NCBI RefSeq assembly: GCF_002381345.1
Contig: NZ_CP020660.1
Location: 1,426,001 to 1,490,000 of the forward strand
DNA from: Candidatus Enterovibrio altilux
GTDB lineage: Bacteria; Pseudomonadota; Gammaproteobacteria; Enterobacterales; Vibrionaceae
DNA: 64,000 bases
Direction: 5' to 3'
How positions within the stretch are numbered: the stretch's first letter is position 1; every line of letters begins with the position of its first letter. The notes under the pieces are model-generated. The model saw only the letters and a list, made by a program, of their open reading frames with translations, was not told the origin of the DNA and did not search any database. Positions 55,822 through 64,000 of the stretch are shown piece after piece. A program made the position numbers and the translations under genes.

Positions 55822-57045
55822 ATGCAAACATTTACTGAATTAGCGCTTGATCTTCCATTGCTTTTGGCGTTGGATGAAATGGGTTTTGAGAGACCAACAG
55901 CAATTCAAGCTGACGTGATTCCTCATGGCATAGCCGGCCGTGACATTATGGCATCTGCGCCAACAGGAACGGGTAAAACTGCTGCATTTTTACTTCCAGT
56001 ACTACAACATTTACTAGATTTTCCTCGTCAAAAAGCAGGTTCCGCTCGTGTATTAATCTTAACTCCAACACGTGAACTTACTATGCAGGTTGCCGCTCAA
56101 GCATGTAGGCTATCCAAACATACAGATATAAAGGTTTTCACCATTACTGGCGGTATTTCTTATCAAGAGCATGCTGAAATCCTTGGTAAGACCCAAGATA
56201 TTATTGTGGCAACCCCTGGGCGTTTGATGGAATACATTAACGCAGGACAGTTTGAGTGCCGCGCAATCGAAAGCCTAATTTTGGATGAGGCTGACCGCAT
56301 GTTAGACATGGGCTTCGGTGCTATCGTTGACTGTCTGTCTGAAGAGTGCCGTTGGCGTAAACAAAGCATGCTTTTTTCAGCGACACTGGAAGGTAAAGGT
56401 ATTAATAATTTTAAAGCCACAATCCTTACTAACCCAGTTAAGCTTACGATAGAATCCCCGCGCCGAGAACGCAAAAAAATTACACAGTGGTATCACCGAT
56501 GTGATGATCTTAGTCACAAGCATGCGATACTAAAAGTTCTTCTTAAATATCAAGCAAAGCGTGCGATTATTTTTATTAAAACACGTGATCGCCTTGCTGC
56601 ACTGCGTACTGTACTAGAACGGCAACAAATTAAATGTGGTTGGTTACAAGGTGCAATGCCTCAAGTAAAACGTAGTGCTGCTATCAAACGCTTCTGCGGC
56701 GGAGAAATTAATATTTTACTAGCGACTGATGTTGCTGCTCGTGGTATCGACGTACCTGACATTAGCCACGTGATTAACTACGATCTGCCTCGTACCGCTG
56801 ATGTATATTTGCACCGAATCGGACGTACTGCGCGCGCAGGTAACAGAGGCAATGCTGTATCTTTAGTAGAAGCACATGATCAATCAATAATGAATCGTAT
56901 CTGTCGCTACTTGGGTGAAGACGTGAAAGAGCGCTATATTGAAGGTCTGAAACCTACACATAAAAAGCCATTATTCAAAAAGAAAAAGAAAAAACTGCTA
57001 TGTAAGATTAGTAAAAAATTAAAAAAGAACAAAAAAAGCAGTTAA
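55822..57045 (+). CDS. srmB: DEAD-box RNA helicase SrmB
   Basis: 407 residues with all helicase motifs: ASAPTGTGKTAA (I) near 48, PTRELTMQ (Ia), VATPGR, LDEADRMLDMGFG (II, DEAD) near 155, FSATL (III), ATDVAARGIDVPD (V) and HRIGRTARAGNRG (VI). It is closest to SrmB: FTELALDLPLLLALDEMGF start, LLDFPRQKAG, and ERKKITQWYHRCDDLSHK. It helps early large-subunit assembly. The tail after residue 370 is short and almost all lysine, about 35 residues shorter overall than E. coli SrmB. A GGAG precedes the ATG. Confidence 0.92.
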   Translation: MQTFTELALDLPLLLALDEMGFERPTAIQADVIPHGIAGRDIMASAPTGTGKTAAFLLPVLQHLLDFPRQKAGSARVLILTPTRELTMQVAAQACRLSKHTDIKVFTITGGISYQEHAEILGKTQDIIVATPGRLMEYINAGQFECRAIESLILDEADRMLDMGFGAIVDCLSEECRWRKQSMLFSATLEGKGINNFKATILTNPVKLTIESPRRERKKITQWYHRCDDLSHKHAILKVLLKYQAKRAIIFIKTRDRLAALRTVLERQQIKCGWLQGAMPQVKRSAAIKRFCGGEINILLATDVAARGIDVPDISHVINYDLPRTADVYLHRIGRTARAGNRGNAVSLVEAHDQSIMNRICRYLGEDVKERYIEGLKPTHKKPLFKKKKKKLLCKISKKLKKNKKSS

Positions 57046-57112
57046 GAACTTAAATGCAACGGCTGAAAGTTGACTGTAGGTCATATGTAATAGTAAAAAG
57101 GAGGCTGTTAAT

Positions 57113-58080
57113 AGCTTGGTTTTTTAATTTGAGTTCACATTGCTAACCTTAACATGATTCATTATTAGAAAATTACTTTTATGGTAGGCATATCTAGCTC
57201 AGTTAGCTTATTTAGTTTTTTCATCATGGCTTAGGTTTCGCTAGCCTTAAAGTTGTGCTCCCTTAGGCTTAAATGTTCTTCCAAACGGTTTTTTGCTCCG
57301 AAAAATTACCGTTTCTGATAAAGAATATTTATGGTCAGCATGTCTTATTTTTGAAGGCTGATTTGAACCGCATAACTTCTGAGTGCTAGCCGTGTAATAC
57401 GAACAGTTTCGTAATATTGTCTAGTACCATAAGAACCATCAGCTGATATTTCATTAATTCTTTGGTGGGCCTATTTAAGTAAATTAAGTGGTATTTTCCC
57501 GTCAATAACATTAGATGCACCTAGCGCAGCAGAAATGATTTCATGTGTATTTATATCTACTGTTAAATGTAACTTTAGCCAAATTCTTTGTTTCCCATGA
57601 GTGCTGTGCTTTTTTATTTTTTTATGCACTTTCATAATAAACTTTGAGCCGTAGAATTAATGGCTAAGAGCTAAACGGTTCCGTAAGTCTTAGCCTTGAA
57701 CGCGAATTAACCATTTTAGCTTGCTTGCTAATGCATGAATAATGAGGATATGATAATGGCAGTTCAGTGAGCTTTAGAATAAAACTAATGAACTCTGACA
57801 GACCGCGCGACGGCATTGAAAATATTTGTTTGACTATGAGAGACGTAGTAATTGCTAAGTCACTAAACAAACGAAGTCTCCCACGATTACTATGCTTGAT
57901 TTAATCTCATAGCTGAATAGGACCTTCATCAATCCAGAATAGCAGTGAGTCACAATTTATTAAAGCGTGATTAAACTCCCCCTGTGGGTTGTTTTGTAGC
58001 AAGGCTTATCCATAAAACTAAACATTTAAATGAATTTCTGTAGATCGTACTTAATGATTTCATTGCCTAATTTAAAAATT
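57113..58080 (-). mobile_element. IS903-like remnant, nearly full length
   Basis: Right end near 57113 (AGCTTGGTTTTTTAATTTG), degraded left end near 58080. The segment for SYQKLYGS to the DGAYD region is partly deleted near 57385. The open frame 57664-57870 covers the conserved KLTELPLSYPHYSCISKQAK stretch. No composite join on its left-end side. Confidence 0.75.
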
Positions 58081-58277
58081 AATTTTTATTTAGTATATAA
58101 CTGAACTTAAAATAATGTAGTGGTATTGAAGCATAATTATCTTTCTTGTTTCTCTGTTTTGTGTTATCTAATACTTGGATATTCATTATGTTATATTGGC
58201 TTTTTATTTCGTTCAAAAATGCTACTGAATGAGCTCGCTTAAATGTTGAATACCAAGAAGAGTATTACTTTGTATTA

Positions 58278-59582
58278 TTAAAATTGGTCTTCTTCAGTAG
58301 ACCCCTTAAGAGCGGTCACTGAAGAGTGACCACCTTGAATGATATTCGTCATGGTGTCGAAATATCCAGTGCCCACTTCCTGTTGGTGTGCCACGAAGGT
58401 GTAACCACAATTTTCTGCTTCAAACTCGGGACGCTGTACTTTTTCAACGTAGTGGCGCATACCTTCACCCTGTGCATAAGCGTGGGCCAAGTCAAACATA
58501 TTAAACCACATGTTATGAATGCCAGCGAGGGTAATGAACTGGTATTTATAACCCATGTCTGACAGTTCTTGCTGAAAACGAGCAATGGTATTTTTATCTA
58601 AATTTTTCTCCCAGTTAAATGAAGGCGAGCAGTTGTACGCCAACAGTTGAGCTGGGTACTGAGAATGAATTGCTTCCGCAAACTGATGAGCTTCATTCAA
58701 ATCAGGTTTTGCTGTTTCACACCAGAGAAGATCTGCATACGGTGCATATGCTAGACTACGTGAAATGGCTTGGTTAATACCCGCATGTACTTTATAAAAA
58801 CCTTCTGCAGTGCGCTCACCTACGATGAACTCTTTATCGTATGAATCGCAATCAGAGGTTAAAAGATCTGCTGCATTCGCATCGGTACGTGCAATGATAA
58901 GAGTGGTAGTACCAGCAACATCCGCAGCAAGACGCGCAGCGATTAATTTTTGAATAGCTTCTTGAGTAGGAACGAGGACTTTTCCACCCATATGACCACA
59001 TTTTTTTACGGCTGCTAATTGGTCCTCAAAGTGAACACCTGCCGCACCTGCTTCAATCATCAAACGCATTAGTTCATAGGCATTTAACACACCACCAAAG
59101 CCAGCCTCTGCATCCGCAACGATTGGAAGGAAATAATCTGTACCTTCTCCCTGTTCGCCACCTTTGGACCATTGAATTTGGTCTGCACGACGGAATGAAT
59201 TATTAATGCGCTTAACCACAGCAGGAACAGAATCTACAGGATAAAGAGATTGGTCAGGGTACATGTTTGATGCGGTGTTGTTATCTGCTGCTACCTGCCA
59301 ACCAGACAAATAAACGGCTTCAATACCGGCTTTTGCCTGTTGCACTGCTTGACCACCAGTCAATGCGCCCAAACAGTTTACATATCCTTTTTTTGCAGAA
59401 CCATTTACTAAATTCCATAATTTATTAGCCCCACGTTGAGCAATCGTCTGCTCAGGAATAAAAGAACCACGCAGTGTAACAACTTCTTCTGCCGTATACG
59501 TTCGTTTTACATTCTCCCAGCGTGAGTTCTCTATCCAGTCGGTATTTAGTGCGTCAATTTGCTGTTGCCTTGTCATCGTCAT
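58278..59582 (-). CDS. aceA: isocitrate lyase
   Basis: 434 residues from ATG 59582 ([16 protein letters not shown]), identical in length to E. coli AceA and preceded by GAGAGGAAATCACA. The frame is open 19 codons further upstream without family similarity. The catalytic KKCGHMGG is near 193, with INSFRRADQ-type and [11 protein letters not shown] stretches around it. It splits isocitrate to glyoxylate and succinate. It follows aceB by 72 bases in one operon. Intact. Confidence 0.97.
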   Translation of the reverse strand: MTMTRQQQIDALNTDWIENSRWENVKRTYTAEEVVTLRGSFIPEQTIAQRGANKLWNLVNGSAKKGYVNCLGALTGGQAVQQAKAGIEAVYLSGWQVAADNNTASNMYPDQSLYPVDSVPAVVKRINNSFRRADQIQWSKGGEQGEGTDYFLPIVADAEAGFGGVLNAYELMRLMIEAGAAGVHFEDQLAAVKKCGHMGGKVLVPTQEAIQKLIAARLAADVAGTTTLIIARTDANAADLLTSDCDSYDKEFIVGERTAEGFYKVHAGINQAISRSLAYAPYADLLWCETAKPDLNEAHQFAEAIHSQYPAQLLAYNCSPSFNWEKNLDKNTIARFQQELSDMGYKYQFITLAGIHNMWFNMFDLAHAYAQGEGMRHYVEKVQRPEFEAENCGYTFVAHQQEVGTGYFDTMTNIIQGGHSSVTALKGSTEEDQF

Positions 59583-59654
59583 TGTGATTTCCTCTCTCAA
59601 TATCTTACTAAGTTTGGCTTGAAAGATCTTGGACTCCAATTACCTTTGGTTAAC

Positions 59655-61262
59655 TTAATCTAACCATTCGTATCCAGATAACGTTAAGAAATCAGCTAGC
59701 ACATTACTTGTTGTCAGCTGTTCCAGCATACTGGCTGCCTGCTGGTATTTCCCATTTTTAAATACATCATTCCCTAATTCTGCTTTTAGTGCACCCATCT
59801 CTTCGGTCAAACAGGCACGGAAGAAATGGGTGGTCATTTTTTTGCCGTTGCTAAGTGATTGCTCATGGCGGATCCACTGCCAAATTGATGCTCGCGCAAT
59901 CTCAGCCGTAGCAGCATCCTCCATCAAGCCATAAATCGGCACACAACCGTTACCGGAAAGCCACGCTTCGATGTATTGCACCGTAACGCGTATATTATGA
60001 CGCATTCCATCTTCCGTGCGATCACCTTCACAAGGCGCAAGCAATTCATTAGCGGTAATAGGAGAATCTTGTTCACGCATTACATCTAGTTGATTTTTAC
60101 GATCGCCCAATGCTGCATCAAACACCGCTTTTGCAGTGTTAACCAAGCCAGGATGTGCTACCCATGTGCCATCGTAACCAGTATTTGCTTCCAGTAACTT
60201 ATCGGTTTGAAGTTTATCCAGTACCTGCGTGTTCTTCTCTGGATCTTTCGACGGGATAAAGGCGGTCATTCCACCCAGAGCCATTGCGCCTCGGCGGTGA
60301 CACGTACTAATGAGCAGTCGCGAATAGGCATTTAGGAAAGGTTTGTCCATTGTGACAACCTCACGATCTGGTAAAATACGGTCCGGATGATTTTTTAATG
60401 TTTTGATGTAACTGAAAATGTAATCCCAACGTCCACAGTTTAGTGCCACAATATGATCTTTCAGCTTAAAGAGAATTTCGTCCATCTCGAACACAGCAGG
60501 TAAGGTTTCAATCAATACTGTTACTTTAATAGTGCCATGTGGTAAATTAAACTGATCCTCAGTAAAATAAAACACATCGCTCCACCAAGCTGCTTCTTTG
60601 TGTCCTTGGAGTTTTGGTAAGTAGAAATAAGGACCAGAACCGTTAGCTAACAACGTTTTGTGATTGTGAAAGAAGTATACACCAAAGTCGAACAGCGCGC
60701 CTGGAATGGCCTTACCATTATATAGTATATGTTTCTCTTTCAAATGAAGGCCACGGACACGACACATCAATACCGCAGGATCATCGTTCAACGTATACTT
60801 TTTACCATTGGTTAGGTTTTTATATGAAATAGTGCCATTAATTGCATCCATCAAGTTACGTTGTCCATCTAACACAGACTTCCATTCTGGTGAGAATGAG
60901 TCTTCGAAATCAGCCATGAAAATCTTTACGTTTGCATTCAGTGCATTGATTATCATTTTTCGCTTTGGTGGCCCCGTGATTTCTAATCGTCGATCTTGAA
61001 GATCCGAAGGAATACCTAGAATCGTCCAATCACTGTCTCTGATGTTAGACGTGTCAGACAAAAAATCTGGCAATTCGCCACTATCAAAATAAGCTTGGCG
61101 AACATCTCTTGCTTCAAGCAATGACGGAATATGATCAGCAAAACGTGTCACAAGCGCATCAATGAAAGTCATGGCCTCTGCGGTTAATACGTCAGATTCT
61201 CGTACTGTAACTGGTGGAACAAACATCAGTCCTTTAAATGTATATTGTGTTTGCACTACCAT
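59655..61262 (-). CDS. aceB: malate synthase A
   Basis: 535 residues from ATG 61262 (MVVQTQYTFKGLMFVPPVTV), with GGAG eight bases upstream; the extra upstream codons are not part of the family. The acetyl-CoA and glyoxylate-binding core is evident: ITGPPKRKMIINALNANVKI, FMADFEDSFSPEW, VLIETLPAVFEMDEIL, GRWDYIFSYIK, and the catalytic CEGDRTEDGMRHNIRV region. It condenses glyoxylate with acetyl-CoA to malate. First gene of aceB-aceA. The regulator and aceK are not adjacent. Intact. Confidence 0.96.
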   Translation of the reverse strand: MVVQTQYTFKGLMFVPPVTVRESDVLTAEAMTFIDALVTRFADHIPSLLEARDVRQAYFDSGELPDFLSDTSNIRDSDWTILGIPSDLQDRRLEITGPPKRKMIINALNANVKIFMADFEDSFSPEWKSVLDGQRNLMDAINGTISYKNLTNGKKYTLNDDPAVLMCRVRGLHLKEKHILYNGKAIPGALFDFGVYFFHNHKTLLANGSGPYFYLPKLQGHKEAAWWSDVFYFTEDQFNLPHGTIKVTVLIETLPAVFEMDEILFKLKDHIVALNCGRWDYIFSYIKTLKNHPDRILPDREVVTMDKPFLNAYSRLLISTCHRRGAMALGGMTAFIPSKDPEKNTQVLDKLQTDKLLEANTGYDGTWVAHPGLVNTAKAVFDAALGDRKNQLDVMREQDSPITANELLAPCEGDRTEDGMRHNIRVTVQYIEAWLSGNGCVPIYGLMEDAATAEIARASIWQWIRHEQSLSNGKKMTTHFFRACLTEEMGALKAELGNDVFKNGKYQQAASMLEQLTTSNVLADFLTLSGYEWLD

Positions 61263-61447
61263 AACATTTCTCCAAAGTCCCTTTGTAACTAAATGATAAT
61301 AATTAAATAATAGCATTTACTGTGCTGTTGTTCTGATTTATTGAGGCTTACCATTACGTTGGTGTATTTACAAGGACAGGTCAATACCTCCCAGCGTACC
61401 TAACTCACAAATAAAACCAGCTAATCCTTTCCATTTCAACTTGCAAT

Positions 61448-61577
61448 GGCTTTATTTCCTAATTTGCGTTCAGATGGCAAATCCCAGTATAATTAACTAT
61501 TAAAAGATCGTTCCGTTAATTTGAGCATTGTCTAATAGTAAATTATGTGAAGATTGGTTACCTAAACTAGTATTGGC
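61448..61577. repeat. MITE-like pair of facing IS right ends
   Basis: Begins with the right-end repeat GGCTTTATTTCCTAATTTGC at 61448 and contains a second, inverted right end (ATTGTCTAATAGTAAATTAT, about 61530 onward) whose terminal repeat is degraded. About 130 bp, no transposase body. An older, less perfect relative of the palindromes at 22890 and 30349. Confidence 0.6.
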
Positions 61578-61776
61578 TTCTCTACTTTCTTTTTTAATTT
61601 TACAGCAAGCATGTCGCCTTTATTCATTACATGTCAATGGTGAATCATGTATTCCTTAGACTAAATGTAGTGTAAAATACCTGCTTTTTTAAATGTTTAT
61701 TGTGTTTATCGATGATTTTAGTAAAAATTTTAATGCATAATCGCCGTATTAAATACATGATCTCAACGGTTATTAT
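61578..61776. other. stretch downstream of menD, no menH seen
   Basis: In relatives menH begins at the menD stop. I checked this strand and found no MenH N-terminal sequence, so the rest of menH was lost on this side. Confidence 0.45.
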
Positions 61777-63528
61777 TTAGTTAATTAACGTAGCACTTGC
61801 AACATCAGAGAATAGAGTCTTTAGTTGCTCACCGGATTCTCCCGCTGGAACACAAATCTCCATAAGCAATGTCCCTGGTTTTTTTTGACCTTCAAGACAA
61901 ATACGACGTCCTTCTTCTAAGGTTATTGGCCTACTATAGCCTAAACCAAACATAGCGGCTGCATGTAAAAATTCGAAACCATGTGGCATACGGTAAAGCG
62001 CATCTTTGCTTTCTTGCGGCACAGGTAGCATGTCGAATATGCCACCGCCGTTGTTGTTTACGACAATGATAACAAGAGGGTGAGAATTTTGCGATAAGAG
62101 CGCAAAACTATTTAAATCATAAAGTGCAGATATATCACCAAGCAGACACACCATTGAGCGTTGATTTGCGCGTTGAATCCCAGATGTTGTCGCAATAAGA
62201 CCATCAATGCCTGAAGCGCCGCGATTAGCATAAACATTTATATCGGGTAAACACGCACACATATCAAGAAGACGAATTACTAAACTGTTGCCGATAAACA
62301 GGTCACTGCAAGTATCAATCCAATTTGTAAAGTCCGTCGCCATTGCAAGTTCAGAAATAGATGCTGACATTTCAAGTTTCTCCTGAATCATCGTCTGATA
62401 ACGTTTACTGGCCGATGCTAATGCGCGGCACCAGTTAGTCACATCTGATGTAGGCCTGATGATGTCGTCTGTGTTAATAATAAGTTGCTCTGCAATGCAA
62501 TCTAGCTTTCCAATAATACGAAAAGCTTGTAGATGCCTCGGATCAAGACGGCCCGGATGATTATCCACTAACCAATAATCTCCTTTAAATTTGGCCATAA
62601 ACTGCCCTAGGCGTTTTGAAACTAATCGACTACCAAATTGTACAATAACAGCCGTTTGACATAGTAAATTAAAGCATGCTTGGTTTTGCATCCAAACATC
62701 AAAACCTGCAAAGTCAGACCCCATTCCAGATTGAGGATCACAAAGAAGTGGCCAACCTAACTTTTTCGACAAAACCTGAATTACACGTCGCTCTTTTCGC
62801 GATAAGCGTCCAGTAATGATAATTCCTTTTTTACACTGAACATTTTGCCAATGCATAATGATACTCGAGGTATTCAGCCATAAATTCTTTGTTTCTGTTT
62901 TAACAAATGTTAAATATCGAACGTTACTTTCAAGCCATGCAGTTACGGGCAGAAGGTAACTATTGGCTATGTCCAATTCTCCATATAAAGGTTCGGGGAA
63001 GGGGCAATTAATGTGAAAACTGCCTCCTGCCTGGGCTTGTGCATACAATTTTTCATCTAACGTCGATAATAGCCAAGCAGGGCTTATCAATTCAGAAGGG
63101 GAAGGCAAATTACAGCTAAAATCCACATGTTCGCCAAAAATGTTGAGTTGGCTAATCGCCTGATTAGCACCACACTGGATCAACTCGGTAGGTCTATCAG
63201 CGGTTAACAATATAAGTTTCTCGCGAGTTAAGTGGCTTTCCGTAACCGAAGAAAGAAGATTTGCTACCGCAGTGCCTGACGTTACGATTACTGCAATGGG
63301 TTTATCTGATGCTTTTGCCAACCCAAGAGCTAGAAAACCTAGACCTCTTTCATCAAAATGGGTATGAAGCCGTAATGAAAAATCATCGCTTTTCCTTAAA
63401 ATTTCAGCCTCGAGCGTTAATGGCGTAGAACGAGAACCCGGCGCGATGCAGATGTCTGTTATACCAGCACGTTGTAATGACATAAGCATTAGTTTTGCCC
63501 AGATGCGATTGAGAGTAGATTGCTTCAT
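61777..63528 (-). CDS. menD: SEPHCHC synthase (menaquinone biosynthesis)
   Basis: 583 residues, thiamine-diphosphate enzyme. The N-terminal Pyr domain has SRSTPLTLEA and the activating Glu in HFDERGLGFLALGLAK. The C-terminal PP domain has GDISALYDLNSFALLSQ with NNNGGGIFDMLP, binding ThDP and Mg2+. It joins 2-oxoglutarate to isochorismate. Start ATG overlaps the menF stop by 4 bases (ATGA), so menF-menD are translationally coupled. Intact. Here menD is oriented against menBCE, unlike the single cluster of relatives. Confidence 0.95.
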   Translation of the reverse strand: MKQSTLNRIWAKLMLMSLQRAGITDICIAPGSRSTPLTLEAEILRKSDDFSLRLHTHFDERGLGFLALGLAKASDKPIAVIVTSGTAVANLLSSVTESHLTREKLILLTADRPTELIQCGANQAISQLNIFGEHVDFSCNLPSPSELISPAWLLSTLDEKLYAQAQAGGSFHINCPFPEPLYGELDIANSYLLPVTAWLESNVRYLTFVKTETKNLWLNTSSIIMHWQNVQCKKGIIITGRLSRKERRVIQVLSKKLGWPLLCDPQSGMGSDFAGFDVWMQNQACFNLLCQTAVIVQFGSRLVSKRLGQFMAKFKGDYWLVDNHPGRLDPRHLQAFRIIGKLDCIAEQLIINTDDIIRPTSDVTNWCRALASASKRYQTMIQEKLEMSASISELAMATDFTNWIDTCSDLFIGNSLVIRLLDMCACLPDINVYANRGASGIDGLIATTSGIQRANQRSMVCLLGDISALYDLNSFALLSQNSHPLVIIVVNNNGGGIFDMLPVPQESKDALYRMPHGFEFLHAAAMFGLGYSRPITLEEGRRICLEGQKKPGTLLMEICVPAGESGEQLKTLFSDVASATLIN

Positions 63529-64000
63529 CCCGCTCTTTTTTCCATCTCAATATCTAAACCAGACGCTTTAGCTATTGGTTTTGCATTTTTACATGGTAAT
63601 GGTGCAGGTTTTAACAAGTTCATGAGGGTTGATATTTTTTTGTTTAATTCTTCCCATTCTGTTTCTGGCTCAGAACCAGGCACAATCCCTGCTCCTGCAA
63701 AAAGATGTAGTGTATTTCCCATTATTAATGCGCTCCGTATTGCAACACAAAATTCGCTGCGATTATGGCCAAAAAAACCGATCGAACCACTGTACCAGCC
63801 ACGAGCAAAAGGTTCGTTGTCGGTAATAAATTTAACTGCGTTGTCACGAGGAAGGCCTGCAATAGCTGCCGTAGGCTGAAGCATTTCAAGCAAGGTAGAA
63901 CTAGATATATTATTCTTCAATGTTGCAGCAATATCACGTTTTAGGTGTTGCACTTTGCGAAGTCGAATAAGATGCGGTGATGCCTCCACCTCAAGATTAA
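63525..64000 (-). CDS. menF: isochorismate synthase, C-terminal part (runs off right edge)
   Basis: The frame is open to the right edge (NLEVEASPHLIRLRKVQHLK), with no need for the GTG at 63989 as a start. The chorismate-binding family C-terminus is clear: LQPTAAIAGLPRDNAVKFI, GWYSGSIGFFGHNRSEFCVA and HLFAGAGIVPGSEPETEWEE. It isomerises chorismate to isochorismate, the first menaquinone step. About the last 158 residues are in view; intactness of the rest is unknown. Confidence 0.92.
   Translation of the reverse strand, partial: NLEVEASPHLIRLRKVQHLKRDIAATLKNNISSSTLLEMLQPTAAIAGLPRDNAVKFITDNEPFARGWYSGSIGFFGHNRSEFCVAIRSALIMGNTLHLFAGAGIVPGSEPETEWEELNKKISTLMNLLKPAPLPCKNAKPIAKASGLDIEMEKRAG

Noticed and set aside
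55605-55838. 77-codon ORF upstream of srmB
   Set aside because: It runs straight through the strong hairpin terminator at 55631-55677 and overlaps the srmB start.
1826-61577. Dispersed repeats as a CRISPR array
   Set aside because: Repeat units are IS fragments of varied length and orientation; no regular spacing, no short direct repeats, no cas genes.

Overview
This window is AT-rich chromosomal DNA of a Vibrionaceae-type gammaproteobacterium whose genome is decaying. The intact genes read closely to Vibrio, Photobacterium, Enterovibrio and E. coli orthologs. Several blocks keep known gene order: zapG/zapE, rplM-rpsI-petABC-sspAB, apt-dnaX-ybaB, aceB-aceA, menF-menD and menB-menC-menE. About 29% of the window (roughly 19 kb by my tally) is remnants of one IS5/IS903-like insertion sequence, and none has an intact transposase. 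Many pseudogenes plus massive dead-IS load resemble host-restricted lineages such as the luminous fish symbionts of this family. That ecological reading is inference: no lux gene is present here.

Layout. 1-1634: 5' part of a chemoreceptor gene that runs off the left edge. 1.8-5.1 kb: IS debris around a DUF454/YbaN gene. 5.2-7.0 kb: a lysine-riboswitch-like leader and an NhaC-family (LysW-like) transporter. 7.2-15.2 kb: zapG, zapE, rplM, rpsI, an IS composite, dead petA, petB and petC, intact sspA, dead sspB. 15.3-18.0 kb: IS debris. 18.1-22.5 kb: carB and carA. 23.1-25.4 kb: an HD-GYP response regulator and nadK. 25.7-27.2 kb: IS1 and IS903 scraps and a dead dsbC. 27.7-29.9 kb: a GNAT acetyltransferase and clsA. 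30.3-35.6 kb: dense IS debris. Then queA, argS and aroA, each separated by IS composites. 42.8-45.7 kb: IS scraps, a dead cytochrome c5 gene and a menH scrap. 45.7-49.0 kb: menB, menC, menE. 50.2-53.3 kb: dead apt, dnaX (with a predicted -1 frameshift site) and ybaB. 55.8-57.0 kb: srmB. 58.3-61.3 kb: aceA and aceB. 61.8-64.0 kb: menD and the 3' part of menF, running off the right edge.

How it fits together. All three subunits of the cytochrome bc1 complex and a cytochrome c5 are pseudogenes, while most menaquinone genes and the glyoxylate shunt are intact. This suggests that respiration no longer passes through bc1 and cytochrome c and relies on quinol oxidases or reductases encoded elsewhere (inference). 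The men cluster, normally one co-directional unit in relatives, is split into two oppositely oriented halves with only a scrap of menH left, which fits rearrangement between IS copies. Information-processing and core biosynthetic genes (L13, S9, argS, dnaX, carAB, nadK, aroA, queA) are full length.

The most unusual structure is in the IS debris. Many copies are not plain IS remnants but the same chimera: a full inverted element whose left end is fused at one fixed point to about 225 bp of transposase 3' end. Such a unit has a right-end inverted repeat on both sides and appears to have spread as a unit. Much shorter palindromes made of two facing right ends are also present and look like MITEs derived from it.
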